Origin: an uncultured Bacteroidales bacterium
Lineage (GTDB): Bacteria > Bacteroidota > Bacteroidia > Bacteroidales > UBA932
DNA length: 64,000 nucleotides
Direction: 5' to 3'
NCBI GenBank assembly: GCA_934695325.1
Contig: CAKUVD010000008.1
Span: 1 to 64,000 of the forward strand
A program made the position numbers and the translations under genes. Under the pieces are notes generated by a model. It did not search any database. It was not told where the DNA came from and saw only the letters and a list, made by a program, of their open reading frames with translations. Shown here in pieces: positions 54,713-63,762 of this stretch; the stretch's first letter is position 1, and every line of letters starts with the position of its first letter.

Positions 54713-56494
54713 ATGAGAATTTCAAAAGTCGCAAAGACATTGGCATTGGCCTTTCTGACGGTATTTGCCATTGGCTGCACGAAGGATTCCGGCGCGGAGA
54801 TCAAGGTTCCGGAGCCGATTATGAACATTACTGACGCAGAGCAGGAGGGGGCATTCGCATACAGTATTGACAATGCTGACGGAGGTACGCTAAAGGCATC
54901 ATCGGATGCGGAATGGCTGCATATTTCAGGGGTGAGCGATGCTGAGGTCAGATTCATCGCTGACGCCAACACGTCGGAAGAACCGAGAGAGGCTGGCATT
55001 GTCCTGTCTTATTCCGGAGCGAAGGATTTCAGGGTTACTGTAGCCCAGGCCGGAAAGTACGTCGCACCCAGGACATTGACATTCAAGATCAATATCCTGT
55101 CGGTCAAGTCCCGTCAGGTGGTCTTGGAGTGCATACCTTCTGATCCGGAGGCTACATATATCGCTATGGCTGCCCATAAGGCGGATTTTGAGAAGTTCGG
55201 CACAATGGAGGAACTGGTCGCCTCGGATATGGAGTATTTCAAGTCTTGGGGCAGTTCGTTCGGTGACGAGGGAGATGTGAATCCGGATGATGAGCCGTGG
55301 ACGAAGTTCCTTCGCAGGGGCGAGATGAAGGACTATGACATTCAGCTGGACAGGCCTGATGCGGATTATGTCTTCTATGCATACGGACTGAACAAGGATG
55401 GAAGCATCACATCTCCACAGGTCTTCTATGAGTCTTTTCATACGACACTCCCGGAGGCGCAGGAATGTACGTTCAAGTTTACGTATCGCCCGGGTGTGAA
55501 TTATGGTCGAGTCAATGTCTATCCGAGTGACATCCACGTCTCTTATATCTGGGGTGTTTATCCTAAAGCCGAGTATGACGCCCTCGGAAGTGACAAGGCT
55601 CAGGCTGTCGTGGATGAGATAAAGAAGACTATGGCGTCTCAGGGTGGTACTTGGAGAGACTATGTAGGCTATCATAATAAGTTCAACAACTATGATATGC
55701 AGGATGGTGAGAAGTATGTGGCTTTTGCGTTCGGCGCTGACATTACTGGCGTCCCTACTACGAAGGCAATGTCATACGAGTTTACAGCCAAGACATTGGC
55801 AAAGCAGGAATGTAATTTCTCATTCGCATTCCAGGACATCCGCGCCACGACGTTTGCCGCACGTGTGACTCCTTCTTCTGATGTGAATTGGGTAGCATAC
55901 ACGCTGCCGTTCGAGTACACTGAGAAATACAACAGTGTCGAGGATATGACGGAAGTCGTGATTGACACTTTCAATGAGAGTCTGGATAATTGGTGGACTG
56001 ATCCGGATATTGTCCGCAAGGGGTCTCAGCTTCTGTCGTCGTATCAGCTTCAGGCTTCTATGAGCCTGGATTCGTCCACGAAACAGATTGTCTGCGCTTT
56101 CGGTGTGGATGAGAACGGCTGCCGTGTCACCGATGTCTCTCAGGGAATCCTCACCACGGGCGCTCTTGGCCAGCCGTCTTCGATGACGATTGATTTCGAG
56201 GTGACAAGCTCTGCCGGTGTCTCTCAGATAAAGTTCAAGCCGTCCAAGATGGAAGCGTATTTCTATGATCTCATCGCATATTCGGAGTATGAGAAATATG
56301 CGGATGATGAGGCGCTTTATGTCGAGGCAATGTACAAGTACAGTTCTATGATGCAGTACAAGATGACGATGGGCGAGGCGAAGATGACCACGGAGTCTCT
56401 CCATCCAGGCGAGAAGTATGTAGCCTATGCCTTCGGTATGGATGGCGACAGATCCACTGCAATTTTCAAGAAGATATTCACTGCAGGCGACTAG
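54713..56494 (+). CDS. surface lipoprotein related to the preceding one
   Basis: 593 aa. Lipobox VFAIGC with Cys22. One BACON-like block at about 30-115, then four modules of about 110 residues, each with a central VxxxPSx strand (LECIPSDPEATYIAM; VNVYPSDIHVSYIWG; ARVTPSSDVNWVAYT; KFKPSKMEAYFYDLI) and a closing YVxYAFG strand (FYAYGLN; YVAFAFGAD; IVCAFGVDE; YVAYAFGMD). It looks like a tandem duplication of one beta-rich module. No known family comes to mind. Pairing with the 52957 gene suggests a common surface function. Confidence 0.72.
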   Translation: MRISKVAKTLALAFLTVFAIGCTKDSGAEIKVPEPIMNITDAEQEGAFAYSIDNADGGTLKASSDAEWLHISGVSDAEVRFIADANTSEEPREAGIVLSYSGAKDFRVTVAQAGKYVAPRTLTFKINILSVKSRQVVLECIPSDPEATYIAMAAHKADFEKFGTMEELVASDMEYFKSWGSSFGDEGDVNPDDEPWTKFLRRGEMKDYDIQLDRPDADYVFYAYGLNKDGSITSPQVFYESFHTTLPEAQECTFKFTYRPGVNYGRVNVYPSDIHVSYIWGVYPKAEYDALGSDKAQAVVDEIKKTMASQGGTWRDYVGYHNKFNNYDMQDGEKYVAFAFGADITGVPTTKAMSYEFTAKTLAKQECNFSFAFQDIRATTFAARVTPSSDVNWVAYTLPFEYTEKYNSVEDMTEVVIDTFNESLDNWWTDPDIVRKGSQLLSSYQLQASMSLDSSTKQIVCAFGVDENGCRVTDVSQGILTTGALGQPSSMTIDFEVTSSAGVSQIKFKPSKMEAYFYDLIAYSEYEKYADDEALYVEAMYKYSSMMQYKMTMGEAKMTTESLHPGEKYVAYAFGMDGDRSTAIFKKIFTAGD

Positions 56495-56519
56495 CTCTGG
56501 CTTGTATGGTTATAGAATG

Positions 56520-56561
56520 GCCTCTCGGTCTGCCTATTGACGGCTGCCGGGAGGCTGTTTT
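56520..56561 (+). terminator. terminator after the 54713 gene
   Basis: GCCTCTCGG pairs with CCGGGAGGC (one G-T pair), followed by TGTTTTTAT. Confidence 0.78.
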
Positions 56562-56828
56562 TATGTATGTTGTTGCGGAGTTTCCGTGTTTCCGCTCCAA
56601 AGATAGATGTCGATTGCCTGGATAAGTGGCTGCAATATAGGGCTTTATGTTAATGGGAGATACGCTTTTTGACTTCTCTATGTATGTGTTTGATATTCAA
56701 TAGGTTGTGACGGCGGAGAGATTGTTTGTAAGAATGGTTTATGTAAGTAGTTGATTATCAATGTTTCCAAAATGGATTGAGAGAGATTATTCAGTCTCTG
56801 AAATTAGGAATATGGGCGTGAGAAGCCG

Positions 56829-56836
56829 TATCTTTG
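56829..56836 (+). promoter_or_regulatory. orphan -7 box in the 56.5-57.0 kb gap
   Basis: TATCTTTG with no downstream gene on that strand; a terminator follows about 100 bp later. Confidence 0.5.
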
Positions 56837-56841
56837 CACCC

Positions 56842-56973
56842 GAGGACAGGACAATGATGGGGGTGGATGGAACGTAGTGGTCGTGACATTGACCTGTATC
56901 GGAAGAAAGTATTAATGTGTTTGAAATAATCAAAAAGAGAGTGACCAAAAACTTCTTGGCCACTCTCTTTTTG
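56842..56973 (+). ncRNA. candidate small RNA of about 130 nt
   Basis: A promoter-terminator unit inside a 550-bp gap. The -7 box is at 56829-56836 and a strong U-run hairpin at 56936-56973. Only a six-codon ATG frame lies between. The rest of the gap (56562-56828) shows no gene. No known RNA family is recognised; without homologues it remains a candidate. Confidence 0.45.
56936..56973. terminator. strong hairpin with U-run, possibly bidirectional
   Basis: AGAGAGTGACCAA pairs with TTGGCCACTCTCT (one mismatch), then TTTTT; AAAAAG precedes it, so it can also end the minus-strand TPR gene. Confidence 0.85.
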
Positions 56974-57045
56974 GATCCAGCAGGCTCTGGCCTGTGGGAA
57001 TCATAGCCACTTGACGGGGCATAGAAGAACTCTGCGCTTACACTG

Positions 57046-58728
57046 TCACTTCTCCAGCGCCTGGAGGAAATCGGCCTTGTCGGGAGCGTCCGAGGCGTCC
57101 AGCTTGCCCTTCAGGCGCCAGATTCTGTTGTACACTATGCTTTTGTCCTTTTCCAGGATGGTGGATATGGTCGTGCTCGAGAACCCTGACGCCGCATAGA
57201 TGAACAGGCGGATGTCATCATCCTTCAGCTTTGGCAGCTGCTCCCTCAGGCGGGCGACGAGATTCCCGCAGTTGCGGTCCAGCATCAGCTCCAGTCCCTG
57301 CAGCGTCTTGGCATCCGTGCGGAGATCATTGATAATCGACTTCACCTCCTTCAGAACCTTTGGCTGCAGATTGTCCGTGCCCTCATATATATAGTACTGC
57401 TCGCAAAGCCGCTCCAGCATATCGAACTTGGCTATCGACAGGTGCTTCTCCGACGGCAGCCTTTTCGCGGCGGCCTTCAGCCTGCTCTGCAGATCCTCCG
57501 CTATGCCCATATACCGTTCTGTCTCCGAGCGCTCCTCCCCGAGCTTCTTCTCGTTCTGCAGGCTCCTGTACCTGAAGAAACTGATGAAAGCGAATATCAG
57601 TATCAATGCGGCAGCCACGATGACCAGAAGCGTCATTCTCGATGCTCTTAGCCGAGCCTCCGTGAGCTCGTTCTCTTGCTTGAGATACTCTTTCTCTGCG
57701 GAGACTGCAGACTCTCTCAGCCTGGAGACATCCATTCTGTCGCTGTAGTCCATGACCGACTCGAGCGCATTCAGAGCCGCCTTGTAGTCACCGCTTCTTG
57801 CCATTATCTGATACTCGCGGAACTTCGTCTGGCTCACTTCGTAGCCGCTCTCCGCCGAAGCTTTCGCCTTCTTCAGCCAAGTCCGCGCTTCTGCCTTGTC
57901 CCCCAGGAGAGAATATGCGTAGGCCAGTATCCCTCTGTCAATGCAGGACAGAGGCGAGCGCAGCTCATTGGCTACCCTGGAAAGCATATTTATCGCCAGC
58001 ACCGGATCGGGATGGGCCTGCTCCAGGTTCATCATTGCATAAGATTCCAGGCATCGGGCCTCTAAAAGAGTGTCTGCGGAGGCGTGCGCCTCGTGCATCA
58101 TTGTCCTGAAGATTTCCTCGGCCGATGAGAGATCCTGGGCATTGTAGCTCGCCACCCCGCACTCGAACCTCGCATTTCTGCTGCTGAACGGCTTTCCTGC
58201 CTCGTCGAATGCTGCGGCGGCCTTGCGCAGACAGGAAATCTCTTCCGTATAGTCTCCAGTGGCGCGGAACGTCTTGGCCATATCCATCAATATAGCCCCC
58301 GTCCTGCCCGGATCGGACGCCTTCTTCCGGGACTTGTCCTCGGCCCGGGACAATGAAATTATGGCGTCCCGGTAGTCGCAGGCGTTGAACTGGGCCTTCC
58401 CGAGGCAGTGCCAGGCTGAGATGCGCTTGTCAGCCGGCCCCCATCTGTCCAGGAAGCTTGTCGCGGCCGTCAGTTCTCTTATGTCGGATGTCGCGATTCC
58501 TGGATATGTGAGTTCCTGCGCCTCGGACTTCAGCAGCACGAACTCCGAGTGAAGCCGCCTTCCTGACAGCACATCGTATATGGGAGCAATGTGCTCCAGC
58601 ACGTCGAGCACGCTGTCCGGTTTTTCAGTCAGTTCGCTGCGCAGCCCGTCCAGAACTGCGATTTCCTGCCGTCCGCAGCTCGTCACCATCATCAGGGCCG
58701 CCCAGGCCAATGTCAATATACGTCTCAT
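57046..58728 (-). CDS. TPR-containing membrane regulator with C-terminal helix-turn-helix
   Basis: 560 aa. Lipobox-like MMVTSC (Cys18). TPR-like helices run from about 30 to 340 (ISAWHCLGKAQFNACDYRDAI and similar, 15-20 residue helices). One transmembrane segment lies at about 366-385 (LLVIVAAALILIFAFISFF), followed by a coiled coil. A LuxR-like DNA-binding end (about 490-550: DIRLFIYAASGFSSTTISTIL, DKSIVYNRIWRLKGKL) closes it. This layout is common among Bacteroidales regulators that sense at the envelope and bind DNA from the membrane. Its targets are unknown; the neighbouring lipoprotein genes are candidates. Confidence 0.82.
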   Translation of the reverse strand: MRRILTLAWAALMMVTSCGRQEIAVLDGLRSELTEKPDSVLDVLEHIAPIYDVLSGRRLHSEFVLLKSEAQELTYPGIATSDIRELTAATSFLDRWGPADKRISAWHCLGKAQFNACDYRDAIISLSRAEDKSRKKASDPGRTGAILMDMAKTFRATGDYTEEISCLRKAAAAFDEAGKPFSSRNARFECGVASYNAQDLSSAEEIFRTMMHEAHASADTLLEARCLESYAMMNLEQAHPDPVLAINMLSRVANELRSPLSCIDRGILAYAYSLLGDKAEARTWLKKAKASAESGYEVSQTKFREYQIMARSGDYKAALNALESVMDYSDRMDVSRLRESAVSAEKEYLKQENELTEARLRASRMTLLVIVAAALILIFAFISFFRYRSLQNEKKLGEERSETERYMGIAEDLQSRLKAAAKRLPSEKHLSIAKFDMLERLCEQYYIYEGTDNLQPKVLKEVKSIINDLRTDAKTLQGLELMLDRNCGNLVARLREQLPKLKDDDIRLFIYAASGFSSTTISTILEKDKSIVYNRIWRLKGKLDASDAPDKADFLQALEK

Positions 58729-58922
58729 CTGTATCTAATGCGGCTGTTTTGAACAGCCTATTATGCCGCAAGTTAGCGCTAAACTGCCGGAAAACCAATA
58801 TGTGGCGTGTCCGGCTTTGTAATTACGCGGAGTTTCGCTATATTCGCAAATGGATTATGCGTAGCGTATATTACATATTCTTTATGACTGCCAAGTCTAT
58901 GCGAATGCGTCGCCTGGAAGCG

Positions 58923-58957
58923 GTTTAATTTCTCGCTGTAAAATTAAACAGGTGCTG
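58923..58957. repeat. dispersed AAATTAAACAGGTGCT repeat with inverted arm
   Basis: GTTTAATTT (58923-58931) and AAATTAAAC (58940-58948) form a hairpin; ACAGGTGCTGA follows. It lies 36 bp before metX. 58729-58922 shows no gene and no exact -7 box. Confidence 0.5.
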
Positions 58958-58992
58958 AATGCGTTCGTGGTTATTTCTGTCATAAAAATTCA

Positions 58993-60015
58993 ATGAAAAG
59001 ACATACTTATCGAATTGACGGCGGTTTCTCCTTTGAAGCTGGAGGAAACGTCTCCACCCTTGAGGTGGCTTATCATACATCTCCGATGGAATATAGGAAG
59101 GGGATGAAAGTCATCTGGATCTGCCACGCATTGACGGCGGATTCCGATGCTGAGGACTGGTGGCCTGAACTTGTCGGGCCAGGAAAACTTTTCGACACTG
59201 AGAAATATTTCGTCATCTGTGGCAATATGCTCGGCTCGTGCTATGGCTCCAGCGGTCCTTCCAGCATTGACCCGGACACCGGGAAGCCGTACTATTTCAC
59301 TTTCCCGCGGGTGACAGTTCGCGATATCGTGAGAGGGCTGGATGCGGTGCGGGAGCATATCGGCATTGACCATATCGACCTTCTGGTGGGTGCGAGCATC
59401 GGTGGTTTCCAGGCTCTGGAGTGGTCGGTGATGAGGCCCGAGCTTTTTCCGCGGGCGGTGTATATCGCCACGGGCTCTCGCGTAAGCCCTTGGCTGACAG
59501 CGTTTGAAGAGTCGCAGAGGATGGCCCTGGAGGCTGACCCGACATTCCGAGAATGCGCCAGCCTCGAAGGCGGCAGGAAAGGCCTTGAATGCGCTCGCTC
59601 GATCGCATTGCTCTCATATAGGTGCGAGGACGGGTATAACCGGAAGCAGTGGGAGCAGTCGGATGACACTGTATTCGCGGACAGGGCCTGCTCGTATCAG
59701 CGGTATCAGGGAAAGAAACTGGCGGACAGGTTCGACGCATACTCATATTATTACCTGTCCTACAGCGTGGACAGCAACAATCTCGGGCGCGGAAGGGGCG
59801 GAGAGGCGGCGGCGCTCGGAATGATACGTTCCCGGGCCACGTTCATCTGCATCGACTCCGATGTGATTTTCCCGCCGCACAAGATGAAGTATATGGCTGA
59901 AAATGTGAAAGGCTCGGAGTATTACGAGATTACATCACATTTCGGACACGATGGGTTCCTTCTGGAGAATGACCGGCTGGAGTCCATAATGCGTCCTATT
60001 GTAGAATCCATCTAA
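58993..60015 (+). CDS. metX: homoserine O-acetyltransferase
   Basis: First committed step of methionine synthesis from homoserine, alpha/beta-hydrolase fold, 340 aa. VAYHTSPM, ICHALTADSDAEDWW and NMLGSCYGSSGPSSIDP are typical. The nucleophile Ser lies in VGASIGGFQ. Asp in CIDSDVIFPP and His in SHFGHDGFLLE complete the triad. It heads a run with the fused aspartokinase-homoserine dehydrogenase 12 bp on. No SAM riboswitch is seen upstream, in contrast to metK. Succinyl donor use cannot be excluded by eye. Confidence 0.93.
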   Translation: MKRHTYRIDGGFSFEAGGNVSTLEVAYHTSPMEYRKGMKVIWICHALTADSDAEDWWPELVGPGKLFDTEKYFVICGNMLGSCYGSSGPSSIDPDTGKPYYFTFPRVTVRDIVRGLDAVREHIGIDHIDLLVGASIGGFQALEWSVMRPELFPRAVYIATGSRVSPWLTAFEESQRMALEADPTFRECASLEGGRKGLECARSIALLSYRCEDGYNRKQWEQSDDTVFADRACSYQRYQGKKLADRFDAYSYYYLSYSVDSNNLGRGRGGEAAALGMIRSRATFICIDSDVIFPPHKMKYMAENVKGSEYYEITSHFGHDGFLLENDRLESIMRPIVESI

Positions 60016-60027
60016 ATCAATGATGTT

Positions 60028-62538
60028 ATGCAGGTACTGAAATTCGGCGGGTCGTCTCTGGCGGACGCGAAGAATATGCTCAAGGCGGCGGATATCATAG
60101 CCAGGGCAACGGACAGGGACAGGACTATCGTAGTGGCGTCGGCAATATATAGGTGCACAGATACATTGATCCGGATAGGGAATCTGGCGGCTGCGCACGA
60201 TGGTGCGTATCTGGAGCTTCTGGACGGACTTCAGGAGCAGCATCATCAGATTATCCGCGAGCTGCTCCCTATCGAGAAGTACGAGGAGTCCACGGAGGTC
60301 TGTGACGAGACATTTTCTTCTATCAGGGGCATCGCGCAGGGAGTGTTCCTCCTGGGCGAGCTGAGCCGTGCCAGCCTGGATGCCATACAGGGATGCGGAG
60401 AGCTGCTCTCCAGCCGTATTCTCGCCACCAAGATGGCTTCGGTGGGAATCCCGACCAAGTGGGTGGATTCCAGGGAGATAATCCGCACGCGCAGCGATGC
60501 CGGGCGCCAGGTCGTCGATACCGCCGTGACTTATGCCAATGTCGAGGCGATGATAGAGTCGAACCCTATCAAGTCTCTTTTCATCGTGCCTGGCTTCATC
60601 GCATCTGATGACAAGGGGAGGATGGTGACTCTGGGACGAGGCGGCTCGGACTATTCCGCTTCGCTCTATGCCGTGGGAAGCAAGGCCAGGGCGCTGGAGA
60701 CTTGGAAAGATGTGCCGGGAATGATGACGGCGGACCCGAAGACTGTCCCTCAGGCGATGCTGATACGTCATATCTCTTACCGCGCCGCCCTGGAGCTGTC
60801 GCATTTCGGGGCGAAGGTCATATATCCCCCTACCATTCAGCCTGTCGTGGCCGAGCGCATCCCGATTTTCGTGAAATGCACGTTCGATCCTGAGGGCGAA
60901 GGCACTGAGATAGAGCAGAATCCGCCGCGCAGCAAGAACAAGATCATCGGTATCTCGAACTCGGACAACATTGCCCTGCTTTCTCTCGAGGGCAGTGGGA
61001 TGGTCGGGGTGCCTGGCTTCTCATACAGGCTCTTCCAGACATTGAGCGAGAACAATATCAGCATCATCCTGATCACGCAGGCTTCCTCTGTCAATACGAT
61101 GTGCGTGGCGGTGTCGGAGAAGGATGCCGCGAAGGCCAAGGCTGCCGCGGACAAGTGCTTCGCCTACGAGATCTCGCTCGGGAAGCTTAACCCGCTGAAG
61201 GTCGAGACCGGGTTCTCTATTGTCTGCCTGGTGGGCGATGACATTATAAACCAGCGTGGTACGACCGGCAGGATGCTTGCCGCCCTTGGACGCAGAAGTG
61301 TCGGCGTGAGAGCCGTGGCGCAAGGTTCTTCGGAGAGGAACATATCCGTGATCGTGGCATCTGAGGATGTCCAGCCGGCTATAAAGTACATCCATAAGGA
61401 GTTCTTCGAGACCTCGTCATATAAGGACATAAATCTCTTCATCGCCGGCTACGGCACTGTGGGGAAGGCGCTTGTGGACATCATCGCCCGCAATCGCGAC
61501 AAGATCGCCGAGAGAACCGGGAAGCGGCTCCATATAGCCGGCCTGTCGAACAGCCGCAAGTTCATCCTGGATAAGGAAGGGATTGACATAGAGAAGATTG
61601 AGCCGATGCTGGCGGACGGAAGGTCTGCCTCGAATGATGCTTTCTTCGAGGCGATGGCCAATGTCTCCCTCCAGAATTCCATATTCGTGGACTGCACGGC
61701 TTCGTCGGATATTTCATATAAGTATCTGAATCTTTTTGAAAGAGGATACTCTGTAGTTGCCAGCAACAAGATAACATTTGCCGCCCCTTATGTGCAGTAT
61801 GCCCGCCTGAAGTCGGCAGCCGTGGAGAACGGTGTCTCGCTGCGCTATGAGACCACGGTCGGTGCCGCGCTTCCTATCCTGGAGTCTATTGCAAGGAGCG
61901 TGAACAGCGGTGATGATATCGTCAGAGTGGACGCTGTGCTCTCGGGGACATTGAATTACATATTCAGCACCTATAAGGGTGGTGAGGACGGAAAGACTTT
62001 CGCCGATGTGGTGAGGCGGGCGCAGGAGGCCGGGTATTCCGAGCCTGATCCGCGTCTGGACTTGAGCGGCAGGGATGTGCTTCGCAAGTTGCTTATACTG
62101 TCTCGCGAGGCTGGTGCCGAAATCGACGAGGCTGATGTGGACATCAGTCCGATTATCGGGCCGGAGTTCTTCAGCGGCAAGGTTCCGGAGTTCTACGAGA
62201 TGCTTGCTGCGCACGAGGCCGATTTCGCGGCATCGTACCGTGCTGCTGCAGACAATGGACTGAGACAGAGGTTCGTGGCTTCGCTGGTCGCAGAGCCTGT
62301 CGAGGTCAATGCGGATGCCGCGGCTGCCGGCGCGGAAGTTTCCCGGAGTGCGGTCCGCTACAAGGCTTCGATGGGATTGCAGTCCGTCGGGCCTGACAGT
62401 CCTCTGTACAACCTCTGCGGCACGGACAATGCGGCATTGATATGGACATCGTTCTATCCGTCTCCGCTCGTGGTCCAGGGGGCCGGTGCGGGTGCGTATC
62501 AGACGGCGTCCGGTGTGCTGAATGACATCCTGATGTAG
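60028..62538 (+). CDS. thrA: bifunctional aspartokinase / homoserine dehydrogenase
   Basis: First and third steps of the aspartate pathway in one 836-aa chain. Kinase start VLKFGGSSLADAKNM and GRGGSDYSAS; two ACT regions at about 310-460 (ISNSDNIALLSLEGSG; GFSIVCLVGDDI). Dehydrogenase from about 465 with NAD loop FIAGYGTVGKALVD, then FVDCTASSDI, NKITFAAPY, GAALPILESI and SGTLNYIFSTY. Near the C-terminus an Ala-rich stretch after VEVNADAA may be an insert. Feedback by threonine or methionine cannot be told. It stands between metX and asd. Confidence 0.97.
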   Translation: MQVLKFGGSSLADAKNMLKAADIIARATDRDRTIVVASAIYRCTDTLIRIGNLAAAHDGAYLELLDGLQEQHHQIIRELLPIEKYEESTEVCDETFSSIRGIAQGVFLLGELSRASLDAIQGCGELLSSRILATKMASVGIPTKWVDSREIIRTRSDAGRQVVDTAVTYANVEAMIESNPIKSLFIVPGFIASDDKGRMVTLGRGGSDYSASLYAVGSKARALETWKDVPGMMTADPKTVPQAMLIRHISYRAALELSHFGAKVIYPPTIQPVVAERIPIFVKCTFDPEGEGTEIEQNPPRSKNKIIGISNSDNIALLSLEGSGMVGVPGFSYRLFQTLSENNISIILITQASSVNTMCVAVSEKDAAKAKAAADKCFAYEISLGKLNPLKVETGFSIVCLVGDDIINQRGTTGRMLAALGRRSVGVRAVAQGSSERNISVIVASEDVQPAIKYIHKEFFETSSYKDINLFIAGYGTVGKALVDIIARNRDKIAERTGKRLHIAGLSNSRKFILDKEGIDIEKIEPMLADGRSASNDAFFEAMANVSLQNSIFVDCTASSDISYKYLNLFERGYSVVASNKITFAAPYVQYARLKSAAVENGVSLRYETTVGAALPILESIARSVNSGDDIVRVDAVLSGTLNYIFSTYKGGEDGKTFADVVRRAQEAGYSEPDPRLDLSGRDVLRKLLILSREAGAEIDEADVDISPIIGPEFFSGKVPEFYEMLAAHEADFAASYRAAADNGLRQRFVASLVAEPVEVNADAAAAGAEVSRSAVRYKASMGLQSVGPDSPLYNLCGTDNAALIWTSFYPSPLVVQGAGAGAYQTASGVLNDILM

Positions 62539-62544
62539 TTTTTA

Positions 62545-62564
62545 GGAAATACAAATAGATTCTA
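62545..62564 (+). repeat. dispersed repeat variant before asd
   Basis: GAAATACAAATAGATTCTAA, similar to the copy before aroC (6551-6570), 4 bp before the asd ATG. Confidence 0.35.
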
Positions 62565-62568
62565 AGAT

Positions 62569-63576
62569 ATGAAAGTAGCAGTAGTAGGTGTCACCGGACT
62601 GGTGGGCACCAGAATGATGGAAGTGCTGGAGGAGAGGAATTTTCCTGTTACGGAGTTCCTTCCTGTGGCTTCAGAGCGTTCAGTGGGACGCAAAGTGACA
62701 TTCAATGGCAGGGAATACACGGTGATCAGTGCCGATGAGGCGATTGCAGCGAAGCCGGACTTGGCGATTTTCTCCGCAGGCGGCGGCCCGTCAAAGGAGC
62801 TGGCGCCGAGGTTTGCTGCCGTAGGATGCCGCGTGGTGGACAATTCGTCTTGCTGGCGTATGGACCCGACCAAGAAACTCGTCGTTCCTGAGGTCAATGC
62901 AGATGTCCTCACGGCTGATGACTATATCATCGCCAACCCGAACTGTTCCACTATCCAGATGATGCTGCCTCTTGCGCCGCTTCATAGGGCTTACCGCATA
63001 AAGAGAATCGTTGTCTCTACATATCAGAGCGTCACGGGCGCCGGCAACAAGGCCGTGGCTCAGATGGAGGCTGAACGTGGCGGTGCCAAGTGGGGCGAGT
63101 ACGAGGCCAAGTTCCCTTATCCTATCGACCAGAACATCATCCCTCATATAGATGACTTCACGGAGAACGGCTATACGAAGGAGGAGATGAAGATGGTCAA
63201 TGAGACGCATAAGATCCTGGGTGACGATACCATAGGCGTTTCGGCGACTACCGCCAGAGTTCCTGTCATCGGAGGACATTCCGAGTCCATAAATCTGGAG
63301 CTTGAGAAGGATTTCGACCTGGCTGACGTCCGCAGGATGTGGGAGGAGATGCCTGGCGTGACCGTGCAGGATGACCCTGCAAATAAGGTGTATCCGATGT
63401 GCCGTTACGCCCTCGGTCACGATGATGTGTTCGTAGGCCGTCTGCGCAGGGACTTCTCCATAAAGTCAGGCCTTAACTTCTGGTGCGTGTCTGACAATAT
63501 CCGCAAGGGTGCCGCCACCAATGCCGTTCAGATAGCCGAGGTCCTGCTCCGGAAGGGCTTCCTGTCGAGGGAGTAG
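62569..63576 (+). CDS. asd: aspartate-semialdehyde dehydrogenase
   Basis: Second step of the aspartate pathway, 335 aa. NADP loop VVGVTGLVGTRMMEVL; SAGGGPSKELAPRF; active-site Cys in NPNCSTIQMM; YQSVTGAGNKAV; catalytic His in GGHSESINLE. With metX and thrA it supplies homoserine, methionine, threonine, lysine and cell-wall diaminopimelate. An 8-bp inverted pair (63581, 63622) after the stop could be a weak terminator. Confidence 0.97.
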   Translation: MKVAVVGVTGLVGTRMMEVLEERNFPVTEFLPVASERSVGRKVTFNGREYTVISADEAIAAKPDLAIFSAGGGPSKELAPRFAAVGCRVVDNSSCWRMDPTKKLVVPEVNADVLTADDYIIANPNCSTIQMMLPLAPLHRAYRIKRIVVSTYQSVTGAGNKAVAQMEAERGGAKWGEYEAKFPYPIDQNIIPHIDDFTENGYTKEEMKMVNETHKILGDDTIGVSATTARVPVIGGHSESINLELEKDFDLADVRRMWEEMPGVTVQDDPANKVYPMCRYALGHDDVFVGRLRRDFSIKSGLNFWCVSDNIRKGAATNAVQIAEVLLRKGFLSRE

Positions 63577-63660
63577 CAATCCTCCAGGCCACGCTCCTGA
63601 CGATTCGTTCCACTGGCACGACCTGGAGGTGTGTGTTGCTTGTGAGGTATGGCTATAGTT

Positions 63661-63724
63661 CACAAGTTTGGGAATTTTTCTCTCACAAGTTTGGGAATTT
63701 TTCTCTCACAAGTTTGGGAATTTT
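63661..63724 (+). repeat. tandem repeat, 23-bp unit, 2.8 copies
   Basis: CACAAGTTTGGGAATTTTTC plus TCT at 63661-63683 and 63684-63706, identical, then 18 bases of a third copy (63707-63724). It ends 38 bp before the ATPase start at 63763. Confidence 0.9.
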
Positions 63725-63762
63725 ATGAAAATAATGTATTTTTACATCATAAATAAAATCTT

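Noticed and set aside
63581..63629. Rho-independent terminator after asd
   Set aside because: The arms pair over 8 bp, but the loop is 33 nt and no T-run follows; at most a weak structure.
63661..63724. Three short repeats resembling the start of a CRISPR array
   Set aside because: The units are contiguous with no spacers, and no cas gene is near; it is a tandem repeat.
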